Shown: in pieces, positions 8,371-17,111 of the stretch | How the letters are laid out: each line of letters starts with the position of its first letter | Numbering within the stretch: the first letter of the stretch is position 1 | Origin: JBPYCR01 sp051846935 | GTDB taxonomy: Bacteria > Bacillota > Bacilli > Bacillales > Amphibacillaceae | DNA: 64,000 nt | Assembly (NCBI RefSeq): GCF_051846935.1 | Contig: NZ_JBPYCS010000015.1 | Coordinates: 7,031-71,030, forward strand | Reading direction: 5' to 3' | The notes under the pieces: model-generated | Database searches by the model: none | What the model was told of the DNA's origin: nothing | Seen by the model: only the letters and a program-made list of their open reading frames with translations | Made by a program: the position numbers and the translations under genes

Positions 8371-10143
8371 TTAATCGTCATTTTTTTCTTGTAACTGAAT
8401 AGATAGCTCTTCCAGTTGCTTAGGACTCACTTCGCTCGGTGCATCTGTTAATAAATCTGAGGCGGAAGCTGTTTTAGGGAATAAAATCGTATCCCGTAAA
8501 TTATCCTTTCCTGCTAACAGCATAACAATTCGATCTAGACCCAGTGCTACGCCGCCATGAGGAGGTGCACCGTATTCAAGTGCTTCAAGCAGAAAGCCAA
8601 ATTGCTCTTTAGCCTGTTCTTTAGAAAAGCCAAGCACTTGAAACATTTCATCTTGTAATTCTTTTTCATAAATTCTCATCGAACCGCCGCCAAGCTCATA
8701 CCCATTTAATACGAGATCATACGCATTTGCTCGTACATTTTCTGGCTCAGTACTTAGTTTAGCTTTATCCTCATCCATCGGCGATGTAAATGGATGGTGT
8801 GCAGCAGTATAACGCTTTTCTTCCTCATCGTACTCTAATAATGGCCAGTCAACAATCCAAAGAAAATTAAATTTTGTTTGATCAATTAAATTTAATTCCT
8901 TACCTAGCTTTAACCGAAGCGCTCCTAAGCTGTCATGAACAATAGCTGTTTGATCTGCTACAAATAACAATAAGTCGCCATTTTCACCAGCGGCCCGTTC
9001 GGTTATTAACTGCTTTTCTTCATCCGATAAAAACTTAGCGATCGGACCTGTTAAAGCCTCGTCTTTTATTTTTAGCCAAGCAAGTCCTTTTGCACCGTAA
9101 ATGGCTACAAATTCAGTCAATTGATCGATATCTTTTCGTGAGAAATGATCTGCTTCTCCTTTTACATTTAGTAACGCAACTTTTCCTGACTTATTAACTG
9201 CGCTACTAAACACTTTAAAAGAACTGTTCGCTACAATATCCGATACTTCGATTAACTCTAGAGAGAAGCGCGTATCCGGCTTATCTGATCCGTATCGTTC
9301 CATCGCTTCTGTATAGCTCATCTGCTTAAACGGAATTGTAATATCCTTTTGTTTAACTGCCTTCATTACCTTTTTCATCATACGTTCGATTAATTCCATA
9401 ATTTCTTCACTTGTCTGAAAGGCAGTTTCAATATCTATTTGTGTAAATTCAGGCTGGCGATCTGCCCGCAAATCTTCGTCACGGAAACAACGTGCTATTT
9501 GGTAATACTTTTCAAATCCACCAACCATTAGTAATTGCTTAAATAATTGTGGCGATTGTGGTAACGCATAAAATTCACCATCATGGACACGGCTAGGAAC
9601 CAAATAATCACGCGCTCCTTCTGGTGTACTTTTTGTTAATATCGGTGTCTCCATTTCTAAATACGAAGCATCATTTAAAAATTCACGAATTTCTTGAGTA
9701 ATCTTATGACGTAATTTAAATGTATCCTGCATCTCTTTTCGCCGTAAATCCATGTAACGATATTTTAAGCGAAGTTCTTCTGCTACTTCACCAGCTTCAT
9801 GTAGTAAAAAAGGAGGGTTTTTTGCCTTATTCAATACTTCTATATGCTGAACGACTACTTCAATTTTTCCGGTTGCCAAATTGGGGTTAATGGTTGATTC
9901 CTCACGTTTAACTACCGTACCTTTTACTTCTAATACATACTCGCTACGCACGGATTCAGCAATTTCCAATGCTGCTTTTGACTCATCAGGGTTAAAAACA
10001 ATTTGAACAATTCCAGAGTGGTCACGTAAGTCAATAAAAATAAGCCCTCCTAAATCACGTCTACGATCGACCCACCCTTTTAACAAAACCTCTTTATTTG
10101 TATGGTGCTCGCTTAATGTACCAGCTAATACCCGTTTATTCAA
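8371..10143 (-). CDS. aspS: Aspartyl-tRNA synthetase
   Basis: This class II synthetase charges tRNA-Asp. The N-terminal OB-fold anticodon domain covers about residues 1-105 (LKGWVDRRRDLGGLIFIDLRD). Class II motif 2 is FRDEDLRADRQPEFTQID and motif 3 is GLDRIVMLLAG. The bacterial GAD insertion domain sits between them. Length is 590 residues, normal for the bacterial type. It starts at a TTG at 10143 that overlaps the hisS stop by 8 bases, with AGGAGG 8 bases upstream. It is co-transcribed with hisS under the T-box. Confidence 0.96.
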   Translation of the reverse strand: MNKRVLAGTLSEHHTNKEVLLKGWVDRRRDLGGLIFIDLRDHSGIVQIVFNPDESKAALEIAESVRSEYVLEVKGTVVKREESTINPNLATGKIEVVVQHIEVLNKAKNPPFLLHEAGEVAEELRLKYRYMDLRRKEMQDTFKLRHKITQEIREFLNDASYLEMETPILTKSTPEGARDYLVPSRVHDGEFYALPQSPQLFKQLLMVGGFEKYYQIARCFRDEDLRADRQPEFTQIDIETAFQTSEEIMELIERMMKKVMKAVKQKDITIPFKQMSYTEAMERYGSDKPDTRFSLELIEVSDIVANSSFKVFSSAVNKSGKVALLNVKGEADHFSRKDIDQLTEFVAIYGAKGLAWLKIKDEALTGPIAKFLSDEEKQLITERAAGENGDLLLFVADQTAIVHDSLGALRLKLGKELNLIDQTKFNFLWIVDWPLLEYDEEEKRYTAAHHPFTSPMDEDKAKLSTEPENVRANAYDLVLNGYELGGGSMRIYEKELQDEMFQVLGFSKEQAKEQFGFLLEALEYGAPPHGGVALGLDRIVMLLAGKDNLRDTILFPKTASASDLLTDAPSEVSPKQLEELSIQLQEKNDD

Positions 10144-11425
10144 TAGTACTTCCTCCTAATAACTCTTTTTCTAGCTTATCAACAAGTTGATTCATTGGTA
10201 TTTCTTCCTGTTCGCCTGTTTCCATCGTCCGAACAATTATTGTTTCGTTTTCTAATTCAGTTTCACCCAATATAAGCACGTATTTTGCTTGTAGCCGATC
10301 GGCTTGCTTAAATTGTGCTTTCATCTTTTTCCCTTGATAGTCTTTGTCCGCCTGTATACCATTTTGTCTTAATGTATTAAGCAGCTCTACTGCCTTCGTA
10401 TCTGTTTCTTCACCAATTGCAAGTAAATAACAATCGAGCTGGTCATCCGTTGGTATTGAAATGTCTTCTGCTTCTAAAGCCATTAACAACCGTTCTAGCC
10501 CCATCGCAAAGCCTATCCCAGGAGTATCAGGCCCACCAAGCTCTGCTGCTAAATTGTTGTATCTTCCACCACCTAGTAGAGTCGTAATGGCACCGAATCC
10601 TTCTGCTTCACTCATAATTTCAAATGCCGTATGATTGTAATAATCCAATCCACGTACTAAATTTTTATCAACTACATAAGGAATATTCATTCCATCTAAA
10701 TATGCTTGTACTTTATTGAAGTACGCTGCTGACTCCTCGTTTAAATAGTCGAGGATTGACGGTGCAGAAGCCATCGACGGATGGTCCATATCTTTTTTAC
10801 AATCCAAAATGCGAAGCGGATTATGATGTAATCTATTTTGACAGTCCGAGCAAAGCTCGTTTATATGAGGGTCGAAATGATCAACAAGAGCGTTTCGATG
10901 ATTCGTTCGACTCTCTTTATCCCCAAGACTATTAATTACAAGCTTAATCGATTGTAAACCGAGTTCTTTATAACATGTCATCGCAAGCGCAATAACTTCA
11001 GCGTCAATTGCTGGATCTGCACTTCCTAACACTTCAACTCCAAATTGATTTAATTGACGCATTCTTCCTTGCTGTGGTCGCTCGTACCGAAACATTTCGG
11101 CAAAATAATACAGCTTCACCGGTTGATTAACGGAACCATACAGTTTATTTTCTACAAAAGCGCGAACGACAGCTGCAGTTCCTTCTGGACGCAGTGTAAT
11201 ACTGCGACCTCCCCGATCCATAAACGTATACATTTCTTTTTGGACGATATCTGTCGTATCTCCAACCCCTCTTTGAAATACTTCCGTATGCTCAAACAAA
11301 GGCGTACGTATCTCTTTAAAGTTAAACCGATCACAAATATTTTTAATTATTGATTCAACATATTGCCAATGCTGAACTTTCGGTGGTAAAATATCTACCG
11401 TTCCTCGTGGGGCTTTCATTTTCAT
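10136..11425 (-). CDS. hisS: Histidyl-tRNA synthetase
   Basis: This class II synthetase charges tRNA-His. PRGTVDILP is at the N-terminus, motif 2 appears in FRYERPQQGRMRQLNQFGVE, and the histidine-specific LVRGLDYYNHTAFE and GGGRYNNL follow. The C-terminal anticodon-binding domain starts near residue 325. Length is 429 residues. AGGAGG lies 7 bases before the ATG. Expression is under a T-box riboswitch with a probable histidine specifier. Confidence 0.97.
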   Translation of the reverse strand: MKMKAPRGTVDILPPKVQHWQYVESIIKNICDRFNFKEIRTPLFEHTEVFQRGVGDTTDIVQKEMYTFMDRGGRSITLRPEGTAAVVRAFVENKLYGSVNQPVKLYYFAEMFRYERPQQGRMRQLNQFGVEVLGSADPAIDAEVIALAMTCYKELGLQSIKLVINSLGDKESRTNHRNALVDHFDPHINELCSDCQNRLHHNPLRILDCKKDMDHPSMASAPSILDYLNEESAAYFNKVQAYLDGMNIPYVVDKNLVRGLDYYNHTAFEIMSEAEGFGAITTLLGGGRYNNLAAELGGPDTPGIGFAMGLERLLMALEAEDISIPTDDQLDCYLLAIGEETDTKAVELLNTLRQNGIQADKDYQGKKMKAQFKQADRLQAKYVLILGETELENETIIVRTMETGEQEEIPMNQLVDKLEKELLGGSTIE

Positions 11426-11473
11426 TGCAAAACCTCCTATAGCATTTTAAATAATTTAGAAAAAAGGACATAA

Positions 11474-11745
11474 AAAAACTCTCCATCCTATTACGTATAA
11501 TAAGGGACGAGAGTTACCCGCGTTGCCACCCTGATTGGTGCTCAAAATGCACCCGCTCATGGCATATAACGTCTGCAGCACGGCCATACCTACTTGAATG
11601 GTTCAGTATAGCTCCTAGAGGATTGTCATTCATCAAGCCGTTGTGTTGAAAATGTTTTCAGCCTAGACATTTTCTCTCTTTTCACACCTGAAACTTAATT
11701 ACTGATCCCTTTTATCGGATTTACAAATATTCGTTAAGTCGATTA
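11474..11745 (-). promoter_or_regulatory. T-box riboswitch of hisS-aspS
   Basis: The T-box core AGGGTGGCAACGCGGG is at 11517-11532 on the minus strand. It is followed by the terminator stem AACTCTC...GAGAGTT and seven T residues (11474-11508). The Stem I region (about 11600-11710) contains AAGAGAGAAAATG and, on its 3' side, ACACAACGG, in which CAC can serve as the histidine specifier codon. Uncharged tRNA-His would stabilise the antiterminator and switch on hisS-aspS. Confidence 0.9.
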
Positions 11746-11747
11746 TA

Positions 11748-11776
11748 ATATTACGGTGTCCTGCTAACATTGTCAA
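11748..11776 (-). promoter_or_regulatory. Sigma-A promoter of hisS-aspS
   Basis: On the minus strand TTGACA (11771-11776), a 17-base spacer and TAATAT (11748-11753) form a near-consensus promoter. The target duplication of repeat B1 begins 8 bases upstream of the -35 box (11784). Confidence 0.8.
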
Positions 11777-11792
11777 GTACGGTTAATGACTG

Positions 11793-12055
11793 GATTGAGT
11801 CACGTATTTGTGGGTGTTATTTTAAGAAGTTAAAAAACCTCTCTTTGTATTCGTTAATTTTAGTATTGATTCCAACCGACCGCAGTAGATATACACTACG
11901 CTTTCCGAGGAGGCTGAAGCCGTGCCCGCGGAAAGCATCCACCTGCAGTGAAAATCAACGGTGTTATTCATGTGTATATCGTTCGAAGTAAAATTGATCA
12001 CATATTATCTAGTTAGATTCGTGCATCTGTTCCCCCACAAACATTTTACTCATAC
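11793..12055 (+). mobile_element. Family B MITE, copy B1
   Basis: This 263-bp non-coding element has imperfect terminal inverted repeats: left TGAGTCACGTATTTGTGGG, right end reversed TGAGTAAAATGTTTGTGGG (15 of 19 match). It is flanked by the 9-bp direct repeat TAATGACTG (11784-11792 and 12056-12064), a target-site duplication. It is nearly identical to B2 and to most of B3. The centre holds CTTTCCG...CGGAAAG in a potential hairpin (GAGGAGGCTGAAGCCGTGCC between the arms). No transposase is encoded. Confidence 0.85.
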
Positions 12056-12060
12056 TAATG

Positions 12061-12085
12061 ACTGACTCACGTATTTGTCGGTGGA
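12061..12085 (+). repeat. Remnant of a family B left end next to B1
   Basis: TGACTCACGTATTTGTCGGTG resembles the family B left terminal repeat with two changes. The right copy of the B1 target duplication overlaps its outer edge. The body of a second element is not recognisable after it, so this is probably an old decayed copy or a preferred target. The rest of 12086-12297 shows nothing convincing. Confidence 0.4.
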
Positions 12086-12297
12086 TAATTACAATCTTTA
12101 AAAACACGCTTTTGTATAGGCGCTTTTCCAATATGCTCGTACCGCCGTTATCATATTCTTCGCTTATTAGGGGCTATGCCTCAACTAGTGACGGAGGTGT
12201 TATCAACTTTCTAAAATGGAGTTTTGGGTCTTGCTTTTCTTGCTTGTTTTGTAAATTCCATTCGCTAGTAGCCATGTAAAATAAATTATAATAAAAA

Positions 12298-12335
12298 GTT
12301 CAACCGTTCTTCCACTCATGAACGGTTGATTTTCT
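12298..12335. terminator. Bidirectional terminator over the end of the small HTH gene
   Basis: TCAACCGTTC (12300-12309) and GAACGGTTGA (12320-12329) form a perfect 10-bp stem with a 10-base loop. T-rich tails occur on both sides (ACTTTTTATT on the minus strand, TTTTCTTTTTC on the plus strand). The TGA stop of the small gene lies in the loop. Confidence 0.8.
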
Positions 12336-12489
12336 TTTTCAACAGTTTTACTTCGCCTAATGTAATTCCAAATTCTTCTGCAATTTCAATATTACTTCTT
12401 TCATTTTCTAATTCCATAAACTGATGGAAATTTATATCATATATATCGTTTGTCTTTAACGCTTGCCAATGCTTTTTTTGTACACGCAT
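12316..12489 (-). CDS. Small HTH-type protein (YrzK-like position)
   Basis: This is a 57-residue protein starting MRVQKKHWQALKTND, with TAAGGAGG 8 bases before the ATG. The C-terminal half (NIEIAEEFGITLGEVKLLKKK) reads as a helix-turn-helix like sigma-70 region 4. It lies between the amidase and hisS, where B. subtilis carries yrzK. The good RBS, acidic-to-basic helical pattern and dedicated terminator argue that it is real. Function is unknown; DNA binding is inferred from the HTH-like stretch only. Confidence 0.75.
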   Translation of the reverse strand: MRVQKKHWQALKTNDIYDINFHQFMELENERSNIEIAEEFGITLGEVKLLKKKINRS

Positions 12490-12564
12490 AAAAATTCCTC
12501 CTTATGCGCTTAGTTTTGCCTGATTTACGATAATTTATTATACTGTATAAAACGTCGTTACGAA

Positions 12565-13656
12565 ATGTGGTGTTCTGTAGTGTATGTTAAATATTTCATA
12601 TCCTTTTTTATCGTTGTTTCATTATTTGTAAAGGTAGATCCTCTAGCCTTTACTAGCTATGCAACTGAACAACAAGCAACAATTATGGCGGATAACTTAA
12701 ATGTTCGTAGTGGCCCTGGAATAGAATTCGAACCGATTGCCCAAGTACATACAGGTGAGTCGTATACGATAATTCAATTGGCTGGAGAATGGGCAGAAAT
12801 AGAATACAACGGACATACAGCCTGGGTAGCTCGAGAATATATTTTAATGGATGAAGTAGAACAAATAGAAGCCATGCCGTACCGACAGCTTGAAAAAGGA
12901 ACTACAATAAAGATTTCACATAATAACACGCACATTCGAAAAAAACCAGCATCCGATAGCAACATTACGCACTTCGCTACTAAGGGAGATGCTTATGAGA
13001 TTGTTGACATACAAGACGAATGGCTTCATGTTAAAAATAATAATGTGAATGGATATATTAAAGAGGACTTATTGAATACTACCTTAATACCAGCTATTAA
13101 ACCTCTGAAAGATAAAATAGTCGTCATTGATGTTGGACATGGGGGCTATGATGTCGGTGCAATTGGAGTACAAGGTACATATGAAAAAGAACTAACATTA
13201 AGAATTGCAAAGGGACTGCAAAGCCAATTAACAAAGCTCGGTGTTACTTCATATTTAACGAGGACCAAGGACACATACGTTTCGCTGTCAAGTAGAGCGA
13301 GTCTTGCTAATACAATTAACGCAGATGCATTTATAAGTATTCATTACAATAGCTTTCCAGATTCACCTCATGTTGAAGGAATAAGCACGTATTATTATGA
13401 TGAACATCACCAAAAGCTCGCTAAAAACATACAATACGGACTAACTACTAAAACAGTCGTAAAAGATCGAGGAGTCGAATTTGGAGATTTTCAAGTATTA
13501 AGGCAAAATAATCGGCCATCTGCTTTATTAGAATTAGGATTCATATCGAACCCTCAGCTCGAACACTTACTCACAGAAACACCGCATGAACAAAAGCTTA
13601 TTGAAGGTATTGTTCATGGGTTTACCATTTATTTTACACAAAAAGAACAGATGTGA
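12565..13656 (+). CDS. yrvJ: N-acetylmuramoyl-L-alanine amidase with two SH3b domains (YrvJ-like)
   Basis: This is a secreted cell-wall hydrolase that cleaves the amide bond between muramic acid and the stem peptide. After an N-terminal signal/membrane segment (residues 8-30) come two bacterial SH3 domains (NLNVRSGPGIEFEPIAQV, then NTHIRKKPASDSNITHF), then an Amidase_3 domain from about residue 172. Zinc ligands are seen in VIDVGHGGYDVGAIG, the glutamate in YEKELTL and the histidine in FISIHYNSF. ALLELGFISN carries the catalytic glutamate. Length is 363 residues. The RBS is weak. A GTG at 12580 behind GGTG is an alternative start. It is divergent from the small HTH gene. Confidence 0.9.
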   Translation: MWCSVVYVKYFISFFIVVSLFVKVDPLAFTSYATEQQATIMADNLNVRSGPGIEFEPIAQVHTGESYTIIQLAGEWAEIEYNGHTAWVAREYILMDEVEQIEAMPYRQLEKGTTIKISHNNTHIRKKPASDSNITHFATKGDAYEIVDIQDEWLHVKNNNVNGYIKEDLLNTTLIPAIKPLKDKIVVIDVGHGGYDVGAIGVQGTYEKELTLRIAKGLQSQLTKLGVTSYLTRTKDTYVSLSSRASLANTINADAFISIHYNSFPDSPHVEGISTYYYDEHHQKLAKNIQYGLTTKTVVKDRGVEFGDFQVLRQNNRPSALLELGFISNPQLEHLLTETPHEQKLIEGIVHGFTIYFTQKEQM

Positions 13657-13684
13657 TTCCAATGAAATCGCTTCTGTTCTTTTT
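13641..13684 (+). terminator. Terminator of the amidase gene
   Basis: AAAAGAACAGA and TCTGTTCTTTT form an 11-bp stem that overlaps the stop codon, followed by T residues. Confidence 0.8.
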
Positions 13685-13738
13685 ATAATGTTTCCGTTTA
13701 TTATTCGCAATCCATCCGGTGCCTAAAAAATAATAGAA

Positions 13739-14188
13739 TTACTTTTTTTCTTCGCTTTCTAATATAAAGGTTGCCGGCCCTTTGTTTGTGAAGGTAACGT
13801 CCATCATCTCACCAAATTCACCTGTTTCAACATGGATACCTTTTTCCTCGAGCATTTGATTAAATCGATTATATAATTCTAGTGCATGATCCGGTGGTGC
13901 TGCATTTATAAAGCTTGGACGTCTTCCCTTTCGTGTGTCACCATATAATGTAAATTGTGAAATCGATAAAACACTTCCACCAACATCTAATAAGGATCGG
14001 TTCATGCGATTTTCATCATCCTCAAATATCCGAAGGTGAATGATTTTATTTACTAAATAAGCTACATCTTCTTCTGTATCTTCATGCGTAACACCGACCA
14101 ATAGTACGAACCCATGTTGGATCTGTCCAACCATTTGACGAGCCACTGTTACGCTCGCATTTTCGGCTCGTTGTAGTACAATTCGCAT
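13739..14188 (-). CDS. dtd: D-aminoacyl-tRNA deacylase
   Basis: Dtd hydrolyses D-amino acids (and glycine mischarged on tRNA-Ala) from tRNA. The 149-residue protein has the family motifs SQFTLYGDTRKGRRPSF and NKGPATFILE, the latter carrying the Gly-cisPro loop. The ATG at 14188 (MRIVLQRAENASVTV) has AAGGAG 8 bases upstream. A longer frame to 14212 is rejected. It follows relA by 40 bases, as yrvI follows relA in B. subtilis. Confidence 0.94.
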   Translation of the reverse strand: MRIVLQRAENASVTVARQMVGQIQHGFVLLVGVTHEDTEEDVAYLVNKIIHLRIFEDDENRMNRSLLDVGGSVLSISQFTLYGDTRKGRRPSFINAAPPDHALELYNRFNQMLEEKGIHVETGEFGEMMDVTFTNKGPATFILESEEKK

Positions 14189-14228
14189 CCTCTCGTCTCC
14201 TTCGAACTCCATCGATCCTATTTAATAA

Positions 14229-16433
14229 TTAATGTATTGTTCTTGTTACCGTATACACATCTTGTATTCGTTTAATGCGATCGACAATTTGTTGTAAGTG
14301 TCCTATATTTTTGATTAAGATTGTTAAATGAATGACGGCCATTTTATTTCGGTCAGACCTGCCAGTAACTTGAGTAATCGTAGTTTTTGATTCATTTATT
14401 GCTTGTAAAATTTCATTTAATAACCCATGACGATCAAAACCGGATATTTCTAAATCAAGATGATATTCTTTCGTATCAGTAGTTTCACTTTTCCATTCAA
14501 CATGTAAAAAGCGTTCTTTCGCTTCTTCTGTTTGAATATTCGGACAATCGGCACGGTGAACGGAAACCCCTCTGCCTTTCGTAATGTAGCCAACAATCGG
14601 ATCCCCTGGTACAGGGTTACAACATCTAGACAACCGAACAAGTAGATTTTCGACTCCTTCTACTTTAATGCCGGAGTCACGTCTTTTCGATCTAGAATTT
14701 ACTTTTTCTTCTTTCTTTACTTCATCAATCGTTGATTGTAAATCCTGCTCTTTTTTTCTTGTCTGTCTTAGCTTTTCCGTTAAACGTGTAGCAATTAGAG
14801 CTGCGGTTATACCTTGGTAGCCAACCGCGGCGTACATATCTTCTTCACTTGTAAAGTTAAACTTCTCAAAAATACGCTCCAGATTTTCTTGTATAATAAC
14901 ATCTTTTATTGTAAATCCTAACGCTTCAATCTCTTTTTCAACTTGTTCTTTACCTTTTATTATGTTATCATCGCGCTTTTGTTTTTTAAAAAAATGCTTA
15001 ATTTTATTTTTAGCTTGCGACGTTTGCGTAATCTTTAGCCAGTCTTGTGATGGCCCATAAGAATGTTTGGAGGTCATTACTTCTACAATGTCGCCATTTT
15101 TCAATTTGTAGTCTAACGGTTCCATTTTACCGTTTATTCGGGCACCTACCGTCTTATTCCCGATTTCAGTATGAATTCGATAAGCGAAATCTAAAGGAAT
15201 CGATCCGTTAGGCAGCTCAATTACATCGCCCTTCGGTGTAAATACGTATACCATATCGGAAAAGAGATCAACCTTTAGTGACTCAACAAATTCTTCGGCA
15301 TCATGTGTTTCATTTTGCCATTCCAATATTTCTCTAAACCAGGTTAATTTCTCCTCAAACGACTTCTTATCTTTACTAATTTGCTTTCCTTCTTTGTATG
15401 CCCAATGGGCTGCAATTCCATATTCCGCAATTTCATGCATATCTTTCGTTCGGATTTGGACCTCTAACGGATCGCCTTTAGGACCAATTACAGTCGTATG
15501 CAACGACTGATAAAGATTTGGTTTAGGCATTGCTATATAATCCTTAAATCGACCTGGCATCGGTTTCCAGCATGTATGGATAATACCGAGAACGGCATAA
15601 CAATCTTTTATGCTATTAACTATTATCCGCACAGCTAATAAGTCATATATTTCGTTAAACTGGACCTTTTGTTTCACCATTTTCCGATATATACTATACA
15701 AGTGCTTCGGTCTGCCAGACAATTCTGCTTCGATGTGTACTTTCTTTAATTGATCAGCAACTTCAACCATAACCTCATCAATATATGATTCCCGTTCGTT
15801 TCGTTTTTGTTTCATTAATTGTACAATTCGATAATATTGTTGCGGATTTAAATATCGTAAAGCTGTATCCTCCAGCTCCCATTTAATTGTTGACATCCCA
15901 AGGCGGTGGGCCAATGGAGCAAATATTTCCAGCGTCTCATTCGCAATTCTCCGCTGCTTTTCTGGTGCTAAATGCTTTAATGTTCGCATATTGTGCAAAC
16001 GATCCGCCAATTTAATTAAAATGACCCGAATATCCTTTGCCATTGCAACAAACATTTTACGGTGATTTTCAGCTTGGATAGCTTCCTTTGATTTATATTT
16101 GATTTTACCTAATTTAGTTACACCATCAACGAGCATCGCTACTTCATGATTAAAGGCCGATTCAATAGCTTCGAGTGATACATCTGTATCCTCTACAACG
16201 TCATGCAAAAAACCGCCGGCTATTGTTTCCGGATCCATTTCAAGCTCTACTAATATTCCTGCAACTTGAATCGGATGAACGATATAAGATTCACCCGATT
16301 TTCGGTATTGTTCCTTATGTGCCTCTTCTGCAAATTCATATGCCCGTCGTATAAATTCAGTATCATCTGCTGTTAGATAGTTACTCGCCTGTGCGATAAC
16401 CTGTTCACTTGTTAAATTTTCATCTTTAGCCAC
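14229..16433 (-). CDS. relA: Bifunctional (p)ppGpp synthetase/hydrolase RelA (Rel)
   Basis: Rel makes and degrades (p)ppGpp in the stringent response and is regulated by the ribosome. Domains in order are the HD hydrolase (GGFLHDVVEDTDVS and RLADRLHNMRTL), the synthetase (about residues 200-340, YQSLHTTVIGPKG), TGS (FTPKGDVIELPNGSIPLDFA), the zinc-finger/helical region (LSRCCNPVPGDPIVGYITKG) and the C-terminal ACT/RRM. Length is 734 residues. The hydrolase and synthetase motifs are both intact. It starts at GTG with AGGTG 5 bases upstream. Confidence 0.96.
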   Translation of the reverse strand: MAKDENLTSEQVIAQASNYLTADDTEFIRRAYEFAEEAHKEQYRKSGESYIVHPIQVAGILVELEMDPETIAGGFLHDVVEDTDVSLEAIESAFNHEVAMLVDGVTKLGKIKYKSKEAIQAENHRKMFVAMAKDIRVILIKLADRLHNMRTLKHLAPEKQRRIANETLEIFAPLAHRLGMSTIKWELEDTALRYLNPQQYYRIVQLMKQKRNERESYIDEVMVEVADQLKKVHIEAELSGRPKHLYSIYRKMVKQKVQFNEIYDLLAVRIIVNSIKDCYAVLGIIHTCWKPMPGRFKDYIAMPKPNLYQSLHTTVIGPKGDPLEVQIRTKDMHEIAEYGIAAHWAYKEGKQISKDKKSFEEKLTWFREILEWQNETHDAEEFVESLKVDLFSDMVYVFTPKGDVIELPNGSIPLDFAYRIHTEIGNKTVGARINGKMEPLDYKLKNGDIVEVMTSKHSYGPSQDWLKITQTSQAKNKIKHFFKKQKRDDNIIKGKEQVEKEIEALGFTIKDVIIQENLERIFEKFNFTSEEDMYAAVGYQGITAALIATRLTEKLRQTRKKEQDLQSTIDEVKKEEKVNSRSKRRDSGIKVEGVENLLVRLSRCCNPVPGDPIVGYITKGRGVSVHRADCPNIQTEEAKERFLHVEWKSETTDTKEYHLDLEISGFDRHGLLNEILQAINESKTTITQVTGRSDRNKMAVIHLTILIKNIGHLQQIVDRIKRIQDVYTVTRTIH

Positions 16434-16553
16434 ATAATCACCTTTTTATTCGCTATTAAAAATAACTAAACGTATATTTACTGTTTTACATAGTATTGAA
16501 AAAATTCATTAAAAAGTAAAGCAAAAACGTACAAAAGTTTTATATAAGAATAG

Positions 16554-16583
16554 GCCTGACTTTCAGCGTTGTAAGTCAGACCT
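16554..16583 (-). terminator. Hairpin between apt and relA
   Basis: GGTCTGACTT and AAGTCAGGCC form a 10-bp stem with one wobble and a 10-base loop. The T tract on the minus strand is poor (TATTCTTATATAAAACTTTT), so termination is probably partial. The 115 bases to relA contain no clear consensus promoter. Confidence 0.5.
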
Positions 16584-16598
16584 TAACACTACTTTTTT

Positions 16599-17111
16599 CT
16601 AATAACGCATGAGTGTTAAAACATCATAATTCTTTAGCTTCTCCATCCCATTTAGGTAGGAAAGCTCTATTAAAAAGGCACATCCTGCAACGACCCCACC
16701 TAATTGCTCAACTAAATTAATCGTAGCTTCAATTGTACCACCAGTTGCTAATAAGTCGTCCGTAATTAATACGCGTTGTCCCGGCTTGACCGCGTCCTTA
16801 TGTATCGTCAATACATTTTCGCCATACTCTAGACCGTAGTCGACCTTTATTACTTCACGTGGCAACTTTCCTTCTTTTCGAACTGGGACAAATCCAGTTT
16901 CCAAAGCATACGCAACAGGGCACCCTATAATAAACCCTCTTGCCTCTGGTCCTACAATAATATCTACTTCCTTTTGTTTTGCATAATCAATTATTTCATC
17001 AATAGCTTGTTTGTACGCTTGTCCATTATTCATTAATGGGGTAATATCTTTAAACTGTATGCCCTCTTTAGGCCAGTTCTGAACAATTTTAATGTGCTGC
17101 TTAAAATCCAT
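16599..17111 (-). CDS. apt: Adenine phosphoribosyltransferase
   Basis: Apt salvages adenine to AMP with PRPP. The PRPP-binding motif VLITDDLLATGGTIEA and the family signature GPEARGFIIGCP are intact in 170 residues. The ATG lies inside the end of recJ (11-base overlap), with AAGGAGG 9 bases upstream, so recJ and apt are coupled. Confidence 0.96.
   Translation of the reverse strand: MDFKQHIKIVQNWPKEGIQFKDITPLMNNGQAYKQAIDEIIDYAKQKEVDIIVGPEARGFIIGCPVAYALETGFVPVRKEGKLPREVIKVDYGLEYGENVLTIHKDAVKPGQRVLITDDLLATGGTIEATINLVEQLGGVVAGCAFLIELSYLNGMEKLKNYDVLTLMRY

Noticed and set aside
11770..11991. ORF of 73 codons over B1 (and the similar 37809-38027 over B3, 31916-32158 over B2)
   Set aside because: The frames run across mobile-repeat ends and target duplications, have no RBS, and differ between otherwise near-identical copies.
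12058..12279. 73-codon ORF after B1
   Set aside because: It begins in the target duplication, has no RBS and no recognisable domain.
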